A stretch of DNA of 64,000 bases from Phenylobacterium sp. (GTDB lineage Bacteria > Pseudomonadota > Alphaproteobacteria > Caulobacterales > Caulobacteraceae): positions 62,001-126,000 of the forward strand of contig JAGNIV010000002.1 of NCBI GenBank assembly GCA_018001015.1, given 5' to 3'. The translations under genes were made by a program, and so were the position numbers. This document shows, piece by piece, positions 42,410 to 52,070 of the stretch (position 1 is the stretch's first letter; each line of letters opens with the position of its first letter). The notes under the pieces were generated by a model that was not told the DNA's origin, searched no databases, and was given only the letters and a program-made list of their open reading frames with translations.

Positions 42410-44719
42410 TTACCGCCGCTTGCCCTTCCTCACGCCCTTGGGCGGGCCGCCCTTGCGCTTGGCGTCGAAGGAGCCGGGCGCGCGGCGGATAGCCCCGATG
42501 CGCGGCCGGGCGGCGTTGGGGTCGCGCGGCATGGGCTCGCTCAGCATCTCGAACAGCAGCCCCCCGGTGATCGGCGTGGCCTCCACCAGCTTGACCTCCA
42601 CGGTCATCCCCAGCGGCCAGCGGGCGCCGGAGCGTTCCCCCACCAGGGCGTGGCTGCGGTCGTCGTGGATGAAGAACTCGCCCCCCAGCCTGGAGACCGG
42701 GACCAGGCCGTCGGCGCCGGTCTCGGCCAGGCGGATGAACAGCCCGAACCGGGTCACCCCGGTGATCCGGCCGGCGAAGGTCGCCCCCACGCGGTCGGCC
42801 AGGAAGGCGGCCACGTAGCGGTCGGTGGCGTCGCGCTCTGCGGCCATGGCCCGCCGTTCGGCCACGGTGATCTGCTCGGCGGTGGACTTCATCTGGCTGA
42901 TGTCCTGGTCGCTCAGCCCATCGTCCCCCAGGCCCAGAGACCGGATCAGGCCCCGGTGCACGATCAGGTCGGCATAGCGCCGGATCGGCGAGGTGAAGTG
43001 GGCATAGCGCGCCAGGTTCAGGCCGAAGTGGCCGATGTTCTCGGTGGAATAGATCGCCTGCATCTGGCTGCGCAGCACCACCTCGTTGATGATGTCGGCG
43101 TTGGGCCCTTCGCGGGTCTCGGTCAGCAGCTTGTTGAACCGGTCGGTGCGCGGCGCTTCGCCCTTGTTCCAGGGGATGTCCAGGGTGGCCAGGAACTCGG
43201 CCAGGGACTGCACCTTCTCCTGGCTGGGGGTGTCGTGGATCCGGTAGATCAGCGGCGTCTTCTTGGCCTCCAGCGTCTCGGCGGCGCAGACATTGGCCTG
43301 CACCATCATCTCCTCGATCAGCTTGTGCGCCTCCAGCGCGGCGCGGGGCGTGATGGCGGTGATCTCGCCCTGCGGATTGATCAGGATTCGCCGCTCGGCG
43401 CTTTCGATGGCCAGGGGCGAGCGGGCGAGGCGGCCCTGCAGCATGCACCGGTAGGCGGCCCACAGGGGCTCCAGGATGGGCGCCAGCAGGGGCCCGGTCA
43501 CATCGTCGGCCTCGCCGTCGATGGCCGCCTGGGCCTGCTCGTACGACAGCTTGGCGGCCGAGCGCATCAGGCCGCGCACGAACCTGTGGCCTTTCTTGCG
43601 GCCCGACTTGTCGAACACCATCCGCACCGCGAGGCAGGCGCGGTTCTCGCCTTCGCGCAGGGAGCACAGCCCCGCCGACAGCCGTTCAGGCAGCATCGGC
43701 TCCACCCGGTCGGGGAAGTAGACGCTGTTGGCCTTTTCCCGCGCCGTGATGTCCAGGGACGAGCCCGGCCGCACATAGGCGGCCACGTCGGCGATGGCGA
43801 CCCAGACGATCCAGCCCCCCTTGTTTCCCGCCTCGGTATCCGGCTCGGCATAGACCGCGTCGTCGTGGTCGCGGGCGTCCGGCGGGTCGATGGTCACCAG
43901 GGGAACCTGGCGCAGGTCCTCGCGGCCCGACAGCGTCGGCGGCTGGGCGGCCTCGGCCTCGGCCTCCGCGGCGGCCGGAAAGCCAGTGGGGATGCCGTGG
44001 GAGTGGATGGCGATCAGCGAGGCGGCGCGGGGCTGGTCCTCGCGGCCCACCACCTCCAGCAGCTTGCCTCTCTTGGGTCCGTAACGCTGCTCGGACGTGC
44101 CGACCTGGGCCAGGACCAGATCACCATCCCGCAGATCCTGGGCCTTGGGATCGGTGAGGATCAGGCTTTCCTTGGACTTGCGGTCCACCGGCTCCACCCG
44201 CACCTCGCGGTTGGACTTGCGGATCACGCCCAGGATCTTGTGGACGCTGGCCCCCAGCCGCTTGATCAGCCGGGCCTCGGTCTCACCGTTCTCCAGGCTC
44301 TCGAACCGCACCAGCAGCCGGTCGCCGACGCCAGGGGCCGGGCCGGCGGGATCGGCGCGGCCAGGCGCCAGGCGCACCAGGGCGGTGTCGTCGCCCTTGG
44401 TCAGGCGGACTAACAGGTCGCCGTCGTTGTCCTTCTCGATGACGTCCACCACGCCCACCGGGGGCAGGGCGCCGGCCTGGGCCAGGCCCCGGCGGCCGCG
44501 ACGGCCCAGTTCGCCGCCCTCCTGCAGGTCCTTGAGCATCTCGCGCAGGGCCTTGCGGTCGGCGCCCTTCAGGCCAAAGGCCTTTGCGATCTCGGCCTTG
44601 TCGGTCTCACCAGCCTCGCGGATGTACTTCAGCAGGGTTTCGCGGTCGGGAAGACCCTGGGTCGGCTTGGCGGCGGTGGACTTGAAGCGGGACGCCTTGG
44701 GCGCACGGGTCTTGGGCAT
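42410..44719 (-). CDS. rnr: ribonuclease R
   Basis: 769 residues. Order: N-terminal winged-helix region (about 22-75, RETLLKYIREAGETDK), cold-shock domains, RNB domain with the catalytic acidic cluster TIDPPDARDHDDAVY, then ARYAHFTSPIRRYADLIVHR, and a C-terminal S1 domain (about 625-715) with a basic tail (KGGPPKGVRKGKRR). Processive 3'-5' exonuclease that degrades structured RNA, including rRNA and tmRNA-tagged mRNA. Confidence 0.95.
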   Translation of the reverse strand: MPKTRAPKASRFKSTAAKPTQGLPDRETLLKYIREAGETDKAEIAKAFGLKGADRKALREMLKDLQEGGELGRRGRRGLAQAGALPPVGVVDVIEKDNDGDLLVRLTKGDDTALVRLAPGRADPAGPAPGVGDRLLVRFESLENGETEARLIKRLGASVHKILGVIRKSNREVRVEPVDRKSKESLILTDPKAQDLRDGDLVLAQVGTSEQRYGPKRGKLLEVVGREDQPRAASLIAIHSHGIPTGFPAAAEAEAEAAQPPTLSGREDLRQVPLVTIDPPDARDHDDAVYAEPDTEAGNKGGWIVWVAIADVAAYVRPGSSLDITAREKANSVYFPDRVEPMLPERLSAGLCSLREGENRACLAVRMVFDKSGRKKGHRFVRGLMRSAAKLSYEQAQAAIDGEADDVTGPLLAPILEPLWAAYRCMLQGRLARSPLAIESAERRILINPQGEITAITPRAALEAHKLIEEMMVQANVCAAETLEAKKTPLIYRIHDTPSQEKVQSLAEFLATLDIPWNKGEAPRTDRFNKLLTETREGPNADIINEVVLRSQMQAIYSTENIGHFGLNLARYAHFTSPIRRYADLIVHRGLIRSLGLGDDGLSDQDISQMKSTAEQITVAERRAMAAERDATDRYVAAFLADRVGATFAGRITGVTRFGLFIRLAETGADGLVPVSRLGGEFFIHDDRSHALVGERSGARWPLGMTVEVKLVEATPITGGLLFEMLSEPMPRDPNAARPRIGAIRRAPGSFDAKRKGGPPKGVRKGKRR

Positions 44720-44773
44720 GCCGCCTTGTAACGTGGAACGCCGGACCTCGCCTCCCGAATCCGGCGCGCGGGG

Positions 44774-45175
44774 TCAGCCCGGCAGCCGCTCGAAGCTCGG
44801 AATACCTTCCGGCACGTGGTGGAAGGCCTGCTGGTCCACCGTGAAGATGGCCATGCCGGGGGTAAAGACGCTGGGATCGTCCAGGCTCCCGACCTTCAGG
44901 ATCACCGCCGGGAAGCCCGGAGAGCGCGCCAGGATGTGGGATCCGCACTCGGCGCAGAACTCACGGGTGACCGGGCGCTCCAGGTCGGCGCGGGTGAAGG
45001 CCTTGGGGGTCCCCTTGGTGTAGCGGAAGCCTGGGATGGGCATGGCCATGAACACATTGGGCGAGCCGCCGCTGATGTGCTGGCACTCCCGGCAGTGGCA
45101 CTGGGCCTGCATCATCGGCTCGCCCTCGGCCTCATAGCGCAGGGCGCCGCAATAGCATCCGCCTTCGAGTTTCAT
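44774..45175 (-). CDS. GFA/CENP-V domain protein (glutathione-dependent formaldehyde-activating family)
   Basis: 133 residues, one Mss4-like zinc domain with CYCGALRYEA, QCHCRECQHISGG and FCAECGSHI, giving the three Cys groups of the family. The prototype Gfa binds glutathione and speeds S-hydroxymethylglutathione formation, but most members have no tested activity. Lies between rnr and an AAA ATPase gene, all on the minus strand. Confidence 0.88.
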   Translation of the reverse strand: MKLEGGCYCGALRYEAEGEPMMQAQCHCRECQHISGGSPNVFMAMPIPGFRYTKGTPKAFTRADLERPVTREFCAECGSHILARSPGFPAVILKVGSLDDPSVFTPGMAIFTVDQQAFHHVPEGIPSFERLPG

Positions 45176-45238
45176 GGTGTCCTCCCGACATGTTGCGGAG
45201 AACTCTAGGCGCGGCTGTGGGCCTGTAAAGCCTGCCCC

Positions 45239-46375
45239 TCAGTCATCCTCGCGGAAGGTCCCCAGCCGGGTCAGCCCCTCGATAGTGGTGGCGCCGTCCA
45301 CCTTGGTGACGGTCCGCACCGTGCCCGCCGTCGTCGCCGCGATCTGGGCGGCAAGCGCCTCGGAGTGGGTGACCAGCCAGATCTGCGATCGCGCCGAAGC
45401 CTGTCCCACCAGCCGCGCCAGCGGCGTCATCAAGTCCGGGTGCAGGCTGGACTCCGGCTCGTTCAGGGCCACGAAGGCCGGCAGGCGGTAGGCCATCAGC
45501 GCCCCGGCCAGGGCCAGGAATTTCAGCGTGCCGTCCGACAGCTCGGCGGCTTCGAACACCCGCCGGGGAAAGTCCGGGAAGCTCATACCGAAACTGGCGG
45601 TGCGGTCCGGTTTCGGAACCACCAGCCGCGCGCCCGGGAAGGCCTGGTCGACTAGCGCGTCCAGATCGGCGGTGTCCTCGCGGATATGGGCCAGGGTCGC
45701 GAACACGGCGGCCAGGTTGGAGCCGTCCGAGGCCAGGGTTGGGCTCGCCACCGCCGTGCAGGGGCGGCGCAGCGGCGAGGCCGCGTCGGTGCGCAGGTCG
45801 TGATAGAACCGCCACTCCAGCAGGGTGCGGCGCACGATATCCAGGCCAGGATACTTGCCGGGGTCCTCCAGCCGCGCCAGCACGGTCTCCGAGGCCAGCA
45901 GGTCGATATCCACCTCCTGGGGGCGGCCCCCCTCGTCGCGGGCCATCACCGACGCGTTCTTGCGGTCCAGCAGCCGCACGGGCCGGCCGCCGCTGAGATA
46001 GGACAGCTGCTCGGTCTTGACCTGTGGCTCGGTCTCGAAGGCCGGGGAGGTGGGGAAGGGGAAACCTACCTCGACCTCGTATCGGTAGCCGACGCCGGGG
46101 CGGCCCGGCACGGCCAGATCCACGGAAAAACTCATCCGCGCGGGTTCGTTCTTGCGCCGGGTTCCGGCCCAGAAGGCCGCCGACATGCCCTCGCGCGCCA
46201 GTTCGGCGCCCAGCGTGTTCGTCGCCGCGGCCCTTAGCAGCTCCAGGGCCCGATAGAGGTTGGACTTGCCGACGCCGTTCGCGCCGACGAAGACCTCCAG
46301 ATTGGAGACCGGATAGGCGATCTGCCGAAGCGACCGGTAGCCCGAAGCGGAGAAGTCGCTGACGGGCGGCAGCAT
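45239..46375 (-). CDS. AAA family ATPase (COG4637/RecF-like)
   Basis: 378 residues. The P-loop GANGVGKSNLYRAL sits in a RecF/SMC-like N-terminus (DFSASGYRSLRQIAYPV). The ABC-type signature region contains ELSDGTLKFLALAGAL and a Walker B-like FVALNEPESSLHP, with the usual Asp replaced by Asn; the D-loop/H-loop part VGQASARSQIWLVTHSE follows. Such ATPases occur in defence, SMC-like and repair contexts; this one lacks a partner nuclease. Follows topA by only 6 nt. Confidence 0.82.
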   Translation of the reverse strand: MLPPVSDFSASGYRSLRQIAYPVSNLEVFVGANGVGKSNLYRALELLRAAATNTLGAELAREGMSAAFWAGTRRKNEPARMSFSVDLAVPGRPGVGYRYEVEVGFPFPTSPAFETEPQVKTEQLSYLSGGRPVRLLDRKNASVMARDEGGRPQEVDIDLLASETVLARLEDPGKYPGLDIVRRTLLEWRFYHDLRTDAASPLRRPCTAVASPTLASDGSNLAAVFATLAHIREDTADLDALVDQAFPGARLVVPKPDRTASFGMSFPDFPRRVFEAAELSDGTLKFLALAGALMAYRLPAFVALNEPESSLHPDLMTPLARLVGQASARSQIWLVTHSEALAAQIAATTAGTVRTVTKVDGATTIEGLTRLGTFREDD

Positions 46376-46381
46376 CAGTGC

Positions 46382-49042
46382 CTAGGCCTCGACAGCCTTC
46401 TTCGCCGCCGGCTTCTTGGCCGCGGTTTTCTTGGCGACGGGTTTCTTGGCCGCGGGCTTCTTCACCGCCGCTGCTGCGCCGGCCTCCGCCTTGGGCTTGG
46501 CCGCGGCCTTCGCCTTGGGGGCCGCCTTGGCCTTCTTCGCCGGCTTCTTGCCGCCGCCCTTTTCCACCCGTTCGGCGATCAGCTTGACCGCCTCCTCAAG
46601 CGTCATCTCGGCGGGGTCGGAGCCCTTGGGCACATTGGCGTTGGTGGAGCCGTGCTTGATGTAGGGGCCGTAGCGGCCGGCCAGCACCTTCACGGGCTGA
46701 CCATCGACCGGGTGGGCGCCCAGGTCCTTCAGGGCCGCGGACTCGCCGCGACCGCCGCGGCCGCCGGCGCGCTTCTCGGCCAGCAGGGTGACGGCGCGGT
46801 TCAAGCCCACCTCGAACACCTCGTCGGCGGTGGGCAGGTTGGCATAGGTGCCGTTGTGCAGGACGAAGGGACCGAAGCGGCCGATGCCGGCGGTGATCAT
46901 GATCCCGTCTTCCGGGTGGGCGCCGACCTCGCGGGGCAGCCGCAGCAGGCGCAGGCCCTTCTCCAGGTCCATGGCCGCCGCCGACCAGCCCTTGGGCAGG
47001 CTGGAGCGCTTGGGCTTCTCGCCGTCGCCGAGCTGGACATAGGGACCAAAGCGCCCGGACTTCAGGAACACCGTCTCGCCGGTCTCCGGATCGACGCCCA
47101 GTTCGCGGTCGCCGCTCTCGCCCTCGGCGTCGTCGGCCGATTGGGCGATGGGCCGGGTGTAGCGGCACTCCGGATAGTTGGAGCAGCCGATGAAAGCTCC
47201 GAACTTGCCGGTCTTCAGGGACAGTTGCCCCGCCCCGCAGGTGGGGCAGGCGCGCGGATCGGAGCCGTCCTCCTTCTGCGGGAAGATGTGGGGGCCGAGC
47301 GCCTCGTTCAGGGCGTCCAGCACGTGGGTGACCCGCAGCTCGGCGATCTCCCCCACGGCGGCGTGGAAGTCCTGCCAGAACTCGCGCAGCAGCGCCTTCC
47401 AGTTCAGGTCGCCGGCCGAGACAAGGTCGAGCTTCTCCTCCAGGGCGGCGGTGAAGTCGTACTGGACGTAGCGGTTGAAGAACTGCTCCAGGAAGGCGGT
47501 GACCAGCCGTCCCTTGTCCTCCGGGATGAACCGGTTCTTGTCCATGCGGACGTATTCGCGGTCGCGCAGCACGGTCAGCACCGACGCGTAGGTCGAGGGC
47601 CGCCCGATGCCGAGCTCCTCCATCTTCTTCACCAGGCTGGCTTCCGAATAGCGCGGCGGCGGTTCGGTGAAGTGCTGGTCGGCGCGGGCGGTGATCACCT
47701 TGGCGGCGGCGCCCTCGTTGACCTGGGGCAGGCGGCCGCTCTCCTCGTCATCGGCGTCGTCGCGGCCTTCCTCGTAGACCGCGAGATAGCCGTCGAACAG
47801 CACCACCTGGCCGGTGGCGCGCAGGCCGGTCTTCCCGTCGGCGCTCTCCAGCTCGATGGTGGTCCGCTCGATGCGGGCGGCCTCCATCTGCGAGGCGATC
47901 ATCCGCTTCCAGATCAGTTCGTAGAGCCGGCCGAGGTCGCGCTCCAGCTTCAGGGAGCCGGGATTGCGGGCCAGGCTGGTGGGACGGATGGCCTCGTGCG
48001 CCTCCTGGGCGTTCTTGGCCTTGGTCTTATAGATGCGGGCGGCCTCGGGAACGTATTCCTTGCCGTAGACGCCGCCGATCACCTCGCGCGCCTCGTCCAG
48101 CGCCTCGGGCGCCGACTGCACGCCGTCGGTCCGCATATAGGTGATGAGACCCACGGTCTCGCCGCCGATGTCGATGCCTTCGTACAGCTTCTGCGCCGCC
48201 TGCATGGTGCGCTGGGTGGAGAAGCCCAGCTTGCGGGCGGCTTCCTGCTGCAGGGTCGAGGTGGTGAAGGGCGGGGCAGGGGACCGGCGGGCCGGCTTCT
48301 TCTCCACCGAGGCGATCTTCAGGGTCGCGCCGTCGACGGCGGCCTTGGCGGCCATGGCGGTGGCTTCGTCGCCCAGGTCGAACTTGGTCAGCCGCTTGCC
48401 GTCATGCTTGACCATGCGGGCCAGGAAGGGGTCGCCCCCGGCGCTGACATCGGCCTCGACGGTCCAGTATTCCTGGTTTTTGAAGCGCTCGATCTCGATC
48501 TCGCGGTCCACCACCAGGCGCAGGGACACCGACTGCACCCGGCCGGCCGAGCGCGAGCCCGGCAGCTTGCGCCACAGCACCGGCGAGAGGGTGAACCCCA
48601 CCAGATAGTCCAGGGCGCGGCGGGCCAGGTAGGCCTCCACCAGCTCCATGTCGATGTCGCGCGGATGCTTCATCGCCTCGGTGACGGCCGACTTGGTGAT
48701 GGCGTTGAACACCACCCGCTGGACCGTGGCGCCCTTGATGGCCTTCTTCTTCTGAAGAACCTCCAGCACGTGCCAGGAAATGGCCTCGCCCTCGCGGTCG
48801 GGGTCGGTGGCCAGGATGATCTTGTCGGCGGTCTTGGCGAAGTCGGCGATCTCGGACAGACGCTTGGCGGACTTGGCGTCCACGTCCCACAGCATCAGGA
48901 AGTCCTCGTCGGGCTTCACCGAGCCATCCTTGGCCGGCAGGTCGCGCACGTGGCCGTACGAGGCCAGGACCTTATAGTCCGAGCCCAGGTACTTATTGAT
49001 GGTTTTGGCCTTGGCCGGGCTCTCGACGACGACGAGGTTCAT
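46382..49042 (-). CDS. topA: DNA topoisomerase I
   Basis: 886 residues. Toprim (MNLVVVESPAKAKTINKYLG), acidic Mg site ILATDPDREGEAISWHVLE, the catalytic tyrosine in LITYMRTDGVQSAPE, then a single four-Cys zinc ribbon (CPTCGAGQLS and CSNYPECRYTRP) and several Toprim C-terminal repeats (FGPFVLHNGTYANLP, RYGPYIKHG). About 60 Lys/Ala/Pro-rich residues (PAAKKPVAKK type) close the protein, as in many alphaproteobacteria. Relaxes negative supercoils. Confidence 0.97.
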   Translation of the reverse strand: MNLVVVESPAKAKTINKYLGSDYKVLASYGHVRDLPAKDGSVKPDEDFLMLWDVDAKSAKRLSEIADFAKTADKIILATDPDREGEAISWHVLEVLQKKKAIKGATVQRVVFNAITKSAVTEAMKHPRDIDMELVEAYLARRALDYLVGFTLSPVLWRKLPGSRSAGRVQSVSLRLVVDREIEIERFKNQEYWTVEADVSAGGDPFLARMVKHDGKRLTKFDLGDEATAMAAKAAVDGATLKIASVEKKPARRSPAPPFTTSTLQQEAARKLGFSTQRTMQAAQKLYEGIDIGGETVGLITYMRTDGVQSAPEALDEAREVIGGVYGKEYVPEAARIYKTKAKNAQEAHEAIRPTSLARNPGSLKLERDLGRLYELIWKRMIASQMEAARIERTTIELESADGKTGLRATGQVVLFDGYLAVYEEGRDDADDEESGRLPQVNEGAAAKVITARADQHFTEPPPRYSEASLVKKMEELGIGRPSTYASVLTVLRDREYVRMDKNRFIPEDKGRLVTAFLEQFFNRYVQYDFTAALEEKLDLVSAGDLNWKALLREFWQDFHAAVGEIAELRVTHVLDALNEALGPHIFPQKEDGSDPRACPTCGAGQLSLKTGKFGAFIGCSNYPECRYTRPIAQSADDAEGESGDRELGVDPETGETVFLKSGRFGPYVQLGDGEKPKRSSLPKGWSAAAMDLEKGLRLLRLPREVGAHPEDGIMITAGIGRFGPFVLHNGTYANLPTADEVFEVGLNRAVTLLAEKRAGGRGGRGESAALKDLGAHPVDGQPVKVLAGRYGPYIKHGSTNANVPKGSDPAEMTLEEAVKLIAERVEKGGGKKPAKKAKAAPKAKAAAKPKAEAGAAAAVKKPAAKKPVAKKTAAKKPAAKKAVEA

Positions 49043-49219
49043 GCGGTTTTAAGGGTGGTCCAAGGGCCGAAGCGCCCGAAATTCAAGGGCCCGGAAGGTG
49101 GGGTGTCCACCTAGGGGCTGTCAACGGCCCGAATTCACTTCGAGCGTTGCAATTCAAGGTTGATGACAACCTTTCCGCGCGGGGAGCGTTCGAATCTGCT
49201 AGGATCACCGACCAGGCAG

Positions 49220-49399
49220 ATGGAACAGTGGAACCCCAAGGGATCGCCCCTGGCGGCTGTGGCCTTCATCGAGGAGGTCCTGAACCAGTTGGCGGAATTG
49301 GCCGCCGCCAAGGGGTATCGGGCGCTCGCCACCACCCTGATGATGGCCGCCCTCGACGCCGCCCGCGCCGCCGCCGGTCCGCCGAATACCAATAGCTAG
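49220..49399 (+). CDS. small hypothetical protein
   Basis: 59 residues from ATG 49220 (an in-frame ATG at 49160 would give 79). The body reads AFIEEVLNQLAELAAAKGYR and ALATTLMMAALDAARAA, amphipathic helices without signal peptide or clear TM. Divergent from topA and convergent with dprA; its TAG shares CTAG with the dprA stop (49396-49399). No family recognised. Confidence 0.5.
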   Translation: MEQWNPKGSPLAAVAFIEEVLNQLAELAAAKGYRALATTLMMAALDAARAAAGPPNTNS

Positions 49400-50496
49400 G
49401 CCCGCGACACCATGCCCCCGGGCAACAGCTCGGCGCGGCCGGCCAGGGACAACTCCATCAAGGCCGCCAGCACGGCGGGCGCCGGCGCCTGCGCCGCGCG
49501 CACGATCTCGTCGCGCGACACCGGGGTGGGGGAGAGCAGGTCGGCGATGGTCTCACGGAGCTTTTCCGCCGCCGCGTCCGAGATCTCCGCCGAGACGGCG
49601 TAGCGGGCGGACTCCGGCGCCCGGAAGCCGCCGAACCCGTCCAGGGCCCGCAGCACATCCTCCGCGCCCTCGCAGATCGCCGCGCCCTGGCGGATCAGGT
49701 CGTTGGTCCCCTTGGCGCGCGGGTCCAGCGGCGAACCGGGCACCGCCAGCACCTCGCGCCCCTGCTCGGCCGCCAGTCGGGCGGTGATCAGCGAGCCCGA
49801 GCGGGCCTCGGCCTCCACCACCACGACGGCGCGAGACAGGCCTGAGATGATCCGGTTGCGGCGCGGGAAGTCCTTGGCCTGGGCCGTCTGGCGCGGTCGG
49901 CTCTCGGAGACGACGCAGCCGGTCTCGACGATGCGCCGGTGCAGGTCGCGATGCTCGGGCGGATAGATGTCGGCGATCCCGCCCCCCAGGACGGCGATGG
50001 TCCCGGTCGGCAGGCTGCCCTCATGGGCCGCGCCATCGACGCCGCGCGCCAGGCCTGAGACGATCACCTGACCGGCCTGTCCCAGCTCGGACGCCAGGCC
50101 GCGGGCGAACCTCTGCCCCGCCGCCGACGCCACCCGCGCCCCGACGATGGCGACAATGGAGCGTTGCAACAGCCTGGCGTCGCCCCAGGCCCACAGGACC
50201 GGCGGCGGCGGGTCCAGCGCAGCCAGGGCCTGCGGAAATTCGGCCTCGCAGGCGCACAGCAGCCGCGCGCCCAGGGCCGCGCCGTCCGCCAGCTCGGCCT
50301 CGACGTCCTCCCGGCTCGGGACCCCCAGCGGCGACACCCGGCCCCCGCGCCGCGCCAGGTCGGGGAGGGCGGCCAGCGCCAGGGACGCTTCGCCATAGCG
50401 GGCGATCAGCTGGTCGAAGGTGACCGGCCCCACGTTCTCGGTGCGCGCCAGCCGCAGCCAGTCGCGCCGCCCGGCCTCGGTGAGAACTCGGCTCAA
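49396..50496 (-). CDS. dprA: DNA processing protein DprA (Smf)
   Basis: 366 residues from TTG 50496 within TTGA, overlapping the plsY stop by four bases. Extended Rossmann fold with [34 protein letters not shown] and [17 protein letters not shown]; a C-terminal winged-helix domain (about 295-366) includes [15 protein letters not shown]. Loads RecA on incoming single-stranded DNA in natural transformation; in non-competent bacteria the role is less clear. Confidence 0.94.
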   Translation of the reverse strand: MSRVLTEAGRRDWLRLARTENVGPVTFDQLIARYGEASLALAALPDLARRGGRVSPLGVPSREDVEAELADGAALGARLLCACEAEFPQALAALDPPPPVLWAWGDARLLQRSIVAIVGARVASAAGQRFARGLASELGQAGQVIVSGLARGVDGAAHEGSLPTGTIAVLGGGIADIYPPEHRDLHRRIVETGCVVSESRPRQTAQAKDFPRRNRIISGLSRAVVVVEAEARSGSLITARLAAEQGREVLAVPGSPLDPRAKGTNDLIRQGAAICEGAEDVLRALDGFGGFRAPESARYAVSAEISDAAAEKLRETIADLLSPTPVSRDEIVRAAQAPAPAVLAALMELSLAGRAELLPGGMVSRA

Positions 50497-51137
50497 GCGG
50501 GGTCCTTCTTGCCGCCCCCGATGCGCGGCTCCTCGCCCTTCAGCAGGCGGCGGATGTTCTCGGCATGGCGGAAATAGACCAGCACCGCCATGAACAGGGC
50601 GAGCCAGGCGACGGGCAGGGGGCGGTCGAAGATGAAGGCTGCGTAGATCGGCGCCAGCGCGACGGCCGCCAGGGCCGCCAGCGAGGAGATCCGGAACAGG
50701 AAGGCCATGACGATCCAGGTCGCGCCGGCCGCAATCCCCACCGGCCAGGCGGCCGCCAGCAGGGTGCCGAAGAAGGTGGCCACCCCCTTGCCGCCCTTGA
50801 ACTTCAGCCAGACGGGAAACAGGTGCCCCAGGAAGGCGCTCGCCGCGGCGATGGAGGTCAGCAGGGCCTGGACGTCCTTGGGGCTCTCCCGCGTCGCCAG
50901 CCAGGCGAGCAGCACCGCCACCGCCCCCTTGCCGCCGTCCCCCAGCAGGGTGATGGCCGCCAGGTCCTTGCGGCCGGTGCGCAGGACATTGGTCGCCCCG
51001 ATGTTGCCCGAGCCGATATTGCGCACGTCGCCCGCGCCCCCAAGCCGGGTGGCGATGACGCCGAAGGGAATGGAGCCCAGCAGGTAGCCGCCGATGACGG
51101 CCGCGGCGATCAGCGCGGGACTGAGTGACTCAAGCAT
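50493..51137 (-). CDS. plsY: glycerol-3-phosphate acyltransferase PlsY
   Basis: 214 residues, five to six TM helices. Family motifs: [16 protein letters not shown] (motif 1), [17 protein letters not shown] and [15 protein letters not shown]. Uses acyl-phosphate to acylate glycerol-3-phosphate, first step of phospholipid synthesis with PlsX. Its stop overlaps the dprA start. Confidence 0.96.
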   Translation of the reverse strand: MLESLSPALIAAAVIGGYLLGSIPFGVIATRLGGAGDVRNIGSGNIGATNVLRTGRKDLAAITLLGDGGKGAVAVLLAWLATRESPKDVQALLTSIAAASAFLGHLFPVWLKFKGGKGVATFFGTLLAAAWPVGIAAGATWIVMAFLFRISSLAALAAVALAPIYAAFIFDRPLPVAWLALFMAVLVYFRHAENIRRLLKGEEPRIGGGKKDPA

Positions 51138-51166
51138 GGTGTTTCCCCCCCCATATTGCCGAGAGC

Positions 51167-51705
51167 CTAGCCGCCCGACGCGCTCGCGTCATCCAGCAGC
51201 GCGCGCACGCTGGCGGCCAGGGCCTCGATGTCCACCGGGCCGGTGGTGTCCACCTCGATCACCGCGCCCAGGCCGACCGGGCGGTCAAATTCCGCCAGCA
51301 GGGCGGCGGGCAGGTCGCGCAGGGTGTGGATGGCGTGGCGCTCGCCGATCAACGAGCGGGCCGAATAGCGCCGGCTGGCCTCTTCCGGCGGGCAGCGGCA
51401 ATAGACTTCCACCAGCCGGCCGCCCAGGCCGCTCAGCATGCGCCGCTCATAGGCGCTCTTCGGCCGGAAATTGGCCTCCAGCACCACGGCGGGCGAGCAC
51501 ACCGCGTCCAGATCAGCTCCATCGACGCGCTGCCCAGGGCCTTGGTCCAGACCTCCGGCTCGGCCCTCTGGCCCAGCACATCGGCCAGCCGCTCCTTGAT
51601 CACGTCCTTCGACAGCAGGGGCAGGGCCAGGGCCTGAGCCAGCGGTCCGGCCAGGGTCGACTTTCCCGCCCCCGGCGCGCCCGACACCATGACCACCCGC
51701 CGCAC
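51167..51705 (-). pseudogene. P-loop kinase (zeta/AAA_33-like), frameshifted
   Basis: GTG 51705 opens MRRVVMVSGAPGAGKSTLAG with an intact Walker A and LSKDVIKERLADVLGQ; this frame loses its family resemblance after GSASMELIW (ends near 51508). The match continues in another frame from AVVLEANFRPKSAYE to CRCPPEEASRRY and DVEALAASVRAL-type ends at 51167. The two halves together have the length and order of a small ATPase/kinase (AAA_33, as in zeta-like kinases). One frameshift between about 51485 and 51508 is enough. Either a decayed gene or a sequencing error. Starts 3 nt after the arsR stop. Confidence 0.7.
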
Positions 51706-51708
51706 CGC

Positions 51709-52011
51709 TCAGACCTCGTCGGCCAGGGCGGTGGTCAGGGCCGCCAACGCCGCCTCGTCGCGCCGGTAGAAGGTCCACTGCTTGATCCGCTTGGGCGTCA
51801 CCAGTCCCGCCTGGGTCAGCACCCGCATGTGCTCCGACAGGGTCGGCTGGCTGACCCCCAGCTTCTCGGCGATCCGGACACCGCAGACGCCGTCCTCCAC
51901 CAGGTCCCCATCCACCTGCGGCGGGAAGTTGGCGCGCGGGTCCTTCAGCCAGGCCAGGATCTGCAGCCGGCGGTCATTGCCCAGGGCCTTGAAGGCGAGT
52001 GCGTTCGTCAT
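51709..52011 (-). CDS. ArsR-family transcriptional regulator
   Basis: 100 residues. Winged helix: FKALGNDRRLQILAWLKDPR, then the recognition helix VSQPTLSEHMRVLTQAGLV and the wing KRIKQWTFYRRDE. One conserved Cys (DGVCGVRIAEKL) but no paired metal-binding cysteines, so metal sensing is uncertain. It precedes the frameshifted kinase by 3 nt, so the two were an operon; the target may be its own promoter. Confidence 0.88.
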   Translation of the reverse strand: MTNALAFKALGNDRRLQILAWLKDPRANFPPQVDGDLVEDGVCGVRIAEKLGVSQPTLSEHMRVLTQAGLVTPKRIKQWTFYRRDEAALAALTTALADEV

Positions 52012-52070
52012 ATCGCCAATTGGCTAAGTTTCACCCCGGAACCTAGATCGCGGCCCGTCCCGCGACAACC

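Noticed and set aside
46382-46570. Direct repeat array at the 3' end of topA
   Set aside because: The repetition is the Lys/Ala/Pro-rich C-terminal tail of topoisomerase I, in frame, common in the family; not a CRISPR or mobile repeat.
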